Source: Actinomycetota bacterium (GTDB lineage Bacteria; Actinomycetota; Actinomycetes; Mycobacteriales; JACQDL01). From it: DNA of 43,080 nt. The notes under the pieces are model-generated. The model searched no databases and was not told where the DNA came from. It saw only the letters and a list, made by a program, of their open reading frames with translations. Location of the stretch: positions 1 to 43,080 of the forward strand of contig JACQDL010000034.1 of assembly GCA_016201065.1 (NCBI GenBank), read 5' to 3'. Made by a program: the position numbers and the translations under genes. Of this stretch, positions 31,955 through 41,000 are shown in pieces; positions within the stretch are counted from its first letter, which is position 1, and the number at the start of each line of letters is the position of its first letter.

Positions 31955-31978
31955 CGGCTCCCGGGGGTTCGGGAGCCG
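31955..31978 (+). terminator. Hairpin between the BMP-like gene and the RHS gene
   Basis: CGGCTCCC (31955-31962) pairs perfectly with GGGAGCCG (31971-31978) around an 8-base loop, six bases after the stop codon. There is no T tract. It would end or attenuate transcription before the RHS gene, so the RHS gene may have its own promoter or depend on read-through. Confidence 0.65.
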
Positions 31979-32054
31979 CGAAGTCACCGATGGACAGTTC
32001 GCCGATGGACCCTGCCCCGTTGGTCGTGCCGTGCTCGGGATGAGGGGTAGCGGG

Positions 32055-35000
32055 ATGGGCGTTCGGGATGCGCGGCTGGGTCGTGGGTTGCTGGGTCGTG
32101 GGTTGCGGGGCCGTGGGTTGCGGGGTCGTGGGCGGCGGGCGGTCGCCGTCGCCACGCTGACGGCACTGGTGGTCTGGTTGCTGGCGTCGTCCGCGTCGGC
32201 GGCGGAGCTGGCGCTCCCGACGCTCCGTCTGGCGTCGTTGGAGCAGATCGCCAGCTGGCTCCGCGATCCGAGCTGGGGACCGCTGCCGCAGCAGCAGGGC
32301 GGGACCGCGGTGGGCAGGTCGCACGCGGCGTCGACCGACTCCACCCGGGTCGGCGCGGGCGCCGGCCGGCCGGTCGGCAAGGCGAGCGGGCAGCTGCCGC
32401 CGTGGTCGCCCGCGGGGCGGCGGGTGAGGCAGGGGCCGAGCGCGACGCTGCGGACCGGGTTTGACCCGCGCCGGTCGGCGCGGGTCGCGGCGAGGTCCAC
32501 GGCGACGTCGAGCTACTTCAGCAACCCGGACGGCTCCTACACCCGCAAGCTGTCGCCGACGCCGGTGAACTACCGCGACGCCACGGGCGCATGGCAGCCG
32601 ATCGACACCACCGTGGTGCCCGGCACCGGCGGGCGGCTGCGGGAGAAGGCGAACTCGCTGGCCGTGGACTTCGCCAGCTCCGCGGCGGACCCCAGGGTGG
32701 CGTCGGTCGGCCTGGGCGGTGGCCGGACGCTGTCCTTCGGGCTGGCCGGCGCGGGTGCGGTCGCGCCGGTGGTGACCGGTTCGACCGTCAGCTACCCGGG
32801 CGTGCTGCCGGGGACCGATCTGGTGCTGGTGCCAACGCCGGTAGGGGTGAAGCAGGCCCTGGTCCTGCACTCGGCCCAGGCCGGCAACTCCTGGGTGTTC
32901 CCGCTGGACGTGCAGGGGCTGACACCGGTGGCGAAGCCGGACGGGTCGATCAGCCTGGTGGACTCCGCGGGCAAGGCGGCCGGGGTGATCCCGGCACCGT
33001 ACGCGTTCGACTCGAAGGTGGACCCGAAGTCCGGCGACCCGGCGACCACCCACGCGGTGAAATACCGGCTCGACACGAGTGGTGGACGGACCTCGCTGAC
33101 CGTCACCGTGGACCAGGCGTGGTTGAGCGACCCGCGGCGGGTGTTCCCGGTGACCGTCGACCCGACGACGACTTCCAGCTATCCGACGTCGACGTACGTG
33201 CAGTCCGGTGGCGCGGCCTACATCGGTGACCACTCGCAGGAGCAGACCGTCAAGATCGGCTCCTACGACGCGGGCATCCATGCGGCAAACGCCTACCTGC
33301 AGTTCCCCTATTTGGGGTTGGACGGATCCGGGGTCACGGTCTCGGCGGCGTCGCTGTCACTGTTCGACACCTGGGCCTCGACCTGCACCCCGGAGCCGTT
33401 CTCCGTCATTCCCGTCACCCAGCCGTGGACGCCGTCGGAGACGACGACCTACCCGGGTCCCACCTTCGGTCCGGCCGCGATCGGCAGCCTGACGCCGACC
33501 GTGCCGCACGCCTGCGCGAACACCGCCGCCGACCGGACGGTGGGTGACTGGGTGTCGGTGCCGTTGACGACCACGGTGTTCAACACCTGGGCCACCGCTG
33601 CCGGCGCGGCCAGCGACTACGGGCTGGCGCTGTGGGGGTCCCCCTCCGACAACCTGCACTGGAAGCAGTTCGATTCGATCAACACGTGGAACATGCCGTA
33701 CCTTCTGCTGACCTACACCGGGTCGATGCTTCCCGTGGTGGACTCGCAGTACCCCGCGAACGGGGCGGTGACGCATACCCGGACACCCGAGTTCACCTCC
33801 CATGGGCAGATCGACCCGGCCAAGGCGGCCGCCGGCACGACGGTCAAGTACGACTTCCAGGTCTACGACGCCTCGGGCACCAAGACCGCCGACTCCGGGT
33901 TGGTGACCAGCGGTGGGTGGACGGTGCCATCCGGGAAGCTGATCTGGGGTAAGACGTACTACTGGTCGGTGCAGACCTACGACGGCCTGAACTACTCCAC
34001 GAACGCGTCGTGGAACTCGATCTCGGTGCAGGTCCCACAGCCGCTGGTGACGTCGTCGCTGTCGCAGAATGCCGATGGCCGCGGGTTCGACGCGGCGATC
34101 GGGAACTACACCACGAGCGTCACCGATGCGAGCGTCGCCGCGGTCGGGCCGTCCCTGGATGTGCAGCGCGACTACAACTCCCGGGACCACCGCACGTCGG
34201 GTGCGTTCGGGGCGGCCTGGTCGTCGATCTTCGACGCGAAGGCCGCCGAGCGGTACGACAGCGCCGGGAACGTCACCTCGGTAGAGGTCACCTACCCGGA
34301 CGGGCCGCAGGTCGGCTACGGGCGCAACGCGGACGGGTCGTTCACCGCACCGGCGGGACGGCAGGCGACGGTGGTGCTGCTCCCCAACGGCTACGAGCTC
34401 GTCGACAAGGACGACACGACCTACACCTTCGCCCAGGCGCAGGGGTCGGGCAGCTACGGGATCAGCTCGGTGACCGACGCCAGCGGCCGGACGGTCACCT
34501 TCACGTGGACGACCGGCCAGATCACGGCGATGACGTCGGTCACCTCGGGGCGGGCGCTGCACCTGACCTGGGCGACCCCGACGGGCGCGGGCCACGCCCA
34601 TGTCGCGACCGTCGCAAGCGACCCGGCCACCGCGACCGACCCGACCACGGCCCTGACCTGGCAGTACGGCTACTCCGGGGACCAACTCGTCAGCGTCTGC
34701 CCGCCCACGTCGTCGACCGCGTGCACGAAGTACTCCTACACCTCCGGGTCGCAGTACCTGACCCATGCCCTGGACGAGGGTGTCTCGTCGTTGTGGACGT
34801 TCGGGGAGGCGGCGGGGGCGACCAAGGCCGCCAGCTCGGTGATCGTCAACGAGGGGACCGACAGCGCGACGTACACCAACGTGACGCTGGGGCAGCCGGG
34901 GCGGCCGTACGCGGGCACCGCGGCCGGCTTCAACGGCACCTCCTCGCAGGTGGAGCTGCCCAACCTGCACCTGTTCGGGCACACCGACGAGGCGCTGTCG

Positions 35001-38000
35001 ATGTGGTTCAAGACCTCCACCCCAGGTGGGGTGCTGGCCGCCGCCTCGGACAACCCGGTGGCCGCGACGCAGACCGGCACCGGCAACTTCGCCCCGCTGC
35101 TGTACGTCGGCACCGACGGCAAGCTGAACGGGTTGATCTGGCAGGACATCCTGCCCGTGCCGATCCAGACAGCGACCTCCGTCGCCGACGGGAAGTGGCA
35201 CCACGTGGCGCTGTCAGGGTCGTGGAACGCGCAGGTCATGTGGTTGGACGGGGTCCAGGTGGGCACCGCCCCGGGCGCCGGCACGCTGGGTTGGATCAGC
35301 CCGCAGCCGTGGCTGTTCGCCCACACCTACGTGGGTGCGGGGTACCTCGGCGGCTCCTGGCCGGACCAGGCGCATCCCGGCTCGTCGACGCTGTACGGCA
35401 CCTACTTCAACGGGTCGATCGCGGACGCGGGGTACTTCGCCCGGTCGATCAACCAGACCGACGTCAGCGTGCAGTACCTCTCCGGGACGCTGCCGGCGAA
35501 CCTGCTCACCTCGATCACCCGGCGGTCGGGGAAGACCGAGGCCGCGGTGACCTACGACCCGGCCACCTCGACGGTCACCCAGGTCACCGACGAGAACGGC
35601 GGCGTGTGGAAGCTCGCGCCACCGGCGGTGTCGGGCTCCAGCCAGGTGTACGTCGGGGCTGTGCTTGGTGGCGCGCCGGTCGACTACTGGCGGTTGGCCG
35701 ACTCCGCGGGTACGGCGACGGCGACCAACGAGGTACACGGCATCGACCTGGCCTACAACGCGGTGACGCTCGGCGCGCCCGGGCCGTTCACCGACTCCAC
35801 CGCGGCGTCCTTCAACGGGACCAGCGGGTACGCCGCGACCTCCGGGCTGGTCCAGCCGGGGGGCAACCAGTCGGTCGGGTTGTGGTTCAAGACCACCGGC
35901 ACCGCGGGCGGGGTGCTCGCCAGCTACCACGCCGACGCGTTTCCGGCGGCCAGCACGCCCGGCAACTACGTGCCGCTGCTCTACGTCGGTACCGACGGGA
36001 AGCTGCGCGGGGAGTTCTACGTCAGCGGTGGCGCCTCGACGCCGATCACCACCGCGAAGCCGGTGAACGACGGCAACTGGCACTTCGCGGTGCTCTCGGC
36101 CGGGGCCGCCACCCAGTCGCTGTACCTGGACAGCACCCTGGCCGGGACGAAGTCCGGGACGATCGCGTCAGTCCCCAGCATGGTCCACTCCGAGATCGGC
36201 GCCGGCTTCATCGGCGGCGGCTGGCCCGCCGAGCCGCACGCCTCGACGACGAGCAGCACCGGGTATCCGTACTACTTCCCCGGCTCGATCTCCGACGTCG
36301 CCTTCTACCGGTCCCCGCTGTCCGGGGACCAGGTGACCGCCGAGTACACCGCGGCGCGGAACTCCCGGGGGTTGGCCCCGATGACGACGGTGACCACCAC
36401 CGACCCGGGCGGCAGGACGCTGACCGCGGCGTACGACCCGCTCAACGGCAACCGGAAGGTTGCCCAGACCGACGGGCTCGGCCACCGGACGAGCTACGGG
36501 TACGACACCTCCGGCTACCTGCTCACCGTCACCGACCCGAACGGGAACGTGACGACGATGGGGCACGACGCCCGTGGGAACACCGTGTCGCAGAGCACCT
36601 GCCAGAACCAGCCGGCCGCCGCCTGCTCGACGGCGTACTACAGCTACCAGGCCGGGTCGACCGGGCAGGACCTGGCAAAGGGTGCCGCGGTCACCGCCAG
36701 CAGCGCGCTGAGCACCACCGCGTGGTACCCGGCGGCGCTCACCGATGGCATCGCCATGTCGGTGACCGGCAGCGCCGGGTACTCCTCCACGATCGCCGCC
36801 AGCGCGGCGACGACCGTGTGGGTGCAGGCCGACATGGGGTCGGCGCGGGTCGTCAACCGGGTGGACCTGTACCCGCGCAGCGACGGGGTCAACATCGGGT
36901 CTTGCTTCCCGCAGGCGTTCACCATCGACGTGTCCGCCGACGGCACCACCTGGACCAGGGTGACGACGCAGACCAACTACCCCCGGCCGACCACCGCGGC
37001 GGCGCAGACCTTCGCCTTCACGCCCAGGTCGGTGCGGTACGCGAAGGTCACCGCCACGACGTTGCGGGCGGACTCCGCGGGCAGCTACTACCTGCAGTTC
37101 GCCGAGCTGGCCACGATGCTGACGACCGCAGACCCCCGCGCGGACGCGATGCTGACCTCCCAGGACGGCCGGTCGGCGTCGGCCAGCGACACCACCTACC
37201 TGACCCAGTACGGCTACGACGCACTCGGCAACAAGACCGCGGTGACCACCCCACCGGTCGCGGGCTTCCCGTCCGGCCGGGCCACGACCATCGGCTACAG
37301 CGACGGGTCGGCGACCTACCCGGCGGCCGACACCGGCAACACCCCCGCCAGCCTGCCGGTGCGGACCTACTCCCCGGGTGGCGCGACCAACACGGTGTCG
37401 TACTTCCACAACGGTGATGTCGCCTCCGCGACGAACGCCGACGGGCTGGTGACGAAGTTCAGCTACGACAATCTCGGCCGGCCGTTGACCAAGACGGTCA
37501 TCTCCGACAGCTACCCGGCGGGCGTGACGACGACCTACGGGTACGACGGGCTCGGTCAGGTTGTCACCCAGACCGAGCCGGCCGTCACCAACCGGGTCAC
37601 CGGGGCGGTGCACACCGCGTCGATCACGACGACCTACGACCCGGACGGTGAGGTCACGGCGCAGTCCGTCGCCGACGCCACCGGTGGGGACGCGACCAGG
37701 TCGGTGTCCTCGACGTACGACGCCCATGGCCACCCGGCGACGCAGACCGACGCCGACGGCAACATCACGACCTACACCTACGACGGCTACGGCAACAAGG
37801 TCTCCGAGACCGACCCCGAGGGAACCAGGACCGAGTTCGGCTACGACCCGAACGGCAACCTGCTCACCCAGGGTGTCTGGTACACCGGCAGCCCGCTGAA
37901 CCCGCAGGCGGCGACGTTCCTGACCGAGCAGTCCCGGGCGTACGACCCGGCCGACCGGCTGGCGTCGGTGACCGACTCGATGGGGAACACCAACTCCTAC

Positions 38001-41000
38001 ACCTACTTCGACAACAACCTGCTGGCCACGGTCACCCGGACCGACCCGGCCGGCACGAACGCACACGTCGTGGAGTCCAACACCTACGACGCCGCCGGCA
38101 ACCCGGCGACGAAGGTCACCAACAACGGCGCGACCACGACGGCGCTGACCCTGGACGCCGCCGACCGCACCATCCGCTCGGTCGACGACCCGACCGGGGT
38201 GAACCGGATCACCACCGTCTCCTACACCCCCGATGACACCCCGGCGACGGTCACCCAGTCCGACACCGCGGGCGCGACCCGGACCACCGGCTACGGGTAC
38301 GACCCGATGGGCAACCGCACCTCGCAGTCGGTGTCGATGGACTCCGCCGGGCATCCGGTCGGCTGGTGGCCGCTGACCCAGACCTCCGGTGGCACCGTCA
38401 CCGACGCGTCCGGCACCGGCAACACCGGGCGGGCGACCGGGGTGACCTGGGGCGGTGGCGCCGGAGCGTTCAACGGGACCTCCAGCCAGATCACCACCAA
38501 CGGTCCGGTGCTCAACACCGCCGCGAGCTACTCGGTCTCGGCGTGGGTGAACCTCGCGGTGCAGGGCACGACGTTCGAGGTGGCCGCCTCGCAGGACGGC
38601 ACCCAGGACTCCGGCTTCATGCTCGGCTACGTCCCCAGCACCAAGGCGTGGGGCTTCTTCACCCCCGCCGCGGATGTCGCGAACCCCACCGGCCCGGTGC
38701 TCACCGGACCGGCGAACGGCGCGGCGACCGGGGTGTGGACCCACCTGAGCGCGGTGTTCAACGCCGGCACCGGAGCGATGCAGCTCTACATCAACGGCCA
38801 GCTCGCCGCGTCGGGGGCGAACACCGCCCCGTGGAACGCCACCGGTGCGTTCGCGATCGGCCGGGAGCTCTACAACGGGGCGAGCGCGGGGTACTTCAAC
38901 GGCCAGCTCGCCAACGTGCAGGCCTACTCGCGGGTGCTGTCCGCCACGGAGGTCTCCGGTCTGTACTCCGCCGGGCGGGGCGGCGGCACCACGGCGTCGT
39001 CCCAGGCGGTGACCACGACCTGGGTGCGGGACCAGCGGGGCCTGCCGACCGCGATGACCGACCCCAACGGCAACGTCACGACCTACTCCAACGACGAGGC
39101 CGGCCACCCGGCGGTGACCACGGCCCCGACCGTCAACGTCGAGAGTGGTGGCGGGGCGGCGGTGGCGCTCCACCCGGTGACCTCCACCGGCTACAACACC
39201 TTCGGTGAGCCGGTGGAGGCCGCGGACCCCAACGGCAACGTGACCACGACGGTGTACGACGCGAACGGCAACGCCGTGTCGCAGACCCTCCCGGCGTACA
39301 CGCCGGCCGGGTCGGCCACCCCGATCACGGCGACGACGGTGCGCAGCTACGACAGGGTGGGCAACGTCGTGTCGGTGAGCGACCCGCTCGCGCAGGCCAC
39401 GACGTACCTCTACGACCAGCTCGGCGACCTGGTGCGGGTGACCTCGCCGGCGGGCGGGACCACGTCGAGTGTCTACGACACCAACGGGGACCGGCTGTCG
39501 GTGACCGGCCCGACGGGCGCGGTCACCCAGGCGACGTACGACCATCTCGGGCGCCAGCTCACCTCGACCGTGCTGGACCGCTACCCGACCCCCACCACCT
39601 CCACGACGACGAGCTCCTACGCCGCCGGGCCGACCAACCCGGGTGGGGCCTGGCTGGCCTCGACGACGACCCACAACGGCACCGTCACCGGCTACGGCTA
39701 CGACAGGCTGGGCGAGCGGACGTCGATCACGGATGGTGCGGGACACACCACCAGCCAGTCGTTCACGTTCCTCGGCGACCCGGCGCTGACCACCAACCCG
39801 GACGGCACGTCGACCCGGGTCGACTACGACGCGTTGCAGCGGCCGACCACGACCCGTAGCTACGACGCGGCGCAGGCCCTGCTGACCCAGACGTCGGCGA
39901 CCTACGACGCCGTCGGGAACGTGCTGTCGGCGACCGATGCCCGCGGGCACACCTCGACGTTCGGCTACGACGGGGGCAACCACCTGACCCAGGAGGTGCA
40001 GCCGGTCAGCGCGGCGACCTCGATCACGACGTCGTTCGGGTACGACGCGGCGGGTAGCCGGACCCGGTTCACCGATGGCCGGGGCAACCCCACGATCACC
40101 ACGTACACGCCGTGGAAGCTGCCCGAGTCGGTGGTGCAGCCGGCGACGGCGACCTACCCGAGCGCGGCCGACCGGACGGTCACCACGGTGTACGACGCGG
40201 CCGCCCGGGCGGTGTCGCAGACCCTGCCGGGTGGGGTGTCGGTCTCGGCCGGCTACGACAGGGACGGCAACCTCGTCGCGCAGTCGGGTGCGGGTGCCGA
40301 TGGTGCGACGGCGTCCCGCAGCTTCGGGTACGACCCGGCGGGGCGGCTGACGTCGGCGGCGACGGCGGTGGTGGGGACGGCGGGGACGCCGGGCTACCAG
40401 CCGGCGACATCGGAGACGTTCGGCTACAACGACCGGGGCGCGTTGCTGACGGCGGCGGGTTCGGGTGGGTCGTCGGCGTTCGGCTACAACGCCGACGGGT
40501 TGCTGACCTCCCGCAATGATGCGGCGGGGGCGACGTCGTACGGGTATGACTCCGCCGACCGGCTGGCCTCGTTGACCGATCCGGCGACGGGGACGGCGGC
40601 GAGCTTCAGCTACAACACCCTCAACCAGGTCAGCGGCATCCAGTACGGCAGTGGCGGCAACACCCGGTCGTTCAGCTACGACGGCCTGCACCGGTTGACC
40701 GGTGACACGCTGCGCGACGCGGCCGGTACGAGCACGATCGCGTCGATCGGCTACGGCTATGACCCGAACGGGAACATCTCCTCGAAGAACACGGCCGGGT
40801 TCGCCGGCGCCGGGTCGAACACCTACACCTACGACTTCGCCAACCGGCTGGCGTCGTGGAACGACGGCACGACGACGGCGAGCTACGGGTACGACGCGTC
40901 GGGCAACCGGACCCAGGTCGGGTTGGTGACCTACAGCTACGACGCGCGTGACCAGCTGACCTCGGACGGGCTGAACACCTACACCTACACGGCCCGGGGC

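Noticed and set aside
34010-37417. 1,135-codon plus-strand frame
   Set aside because: Another frame of the RHS gene. The Arg/Gly/Asp-rich product has no domain, and the RHS frame through the same bases encodes LamG, discoidin and YD motifs.
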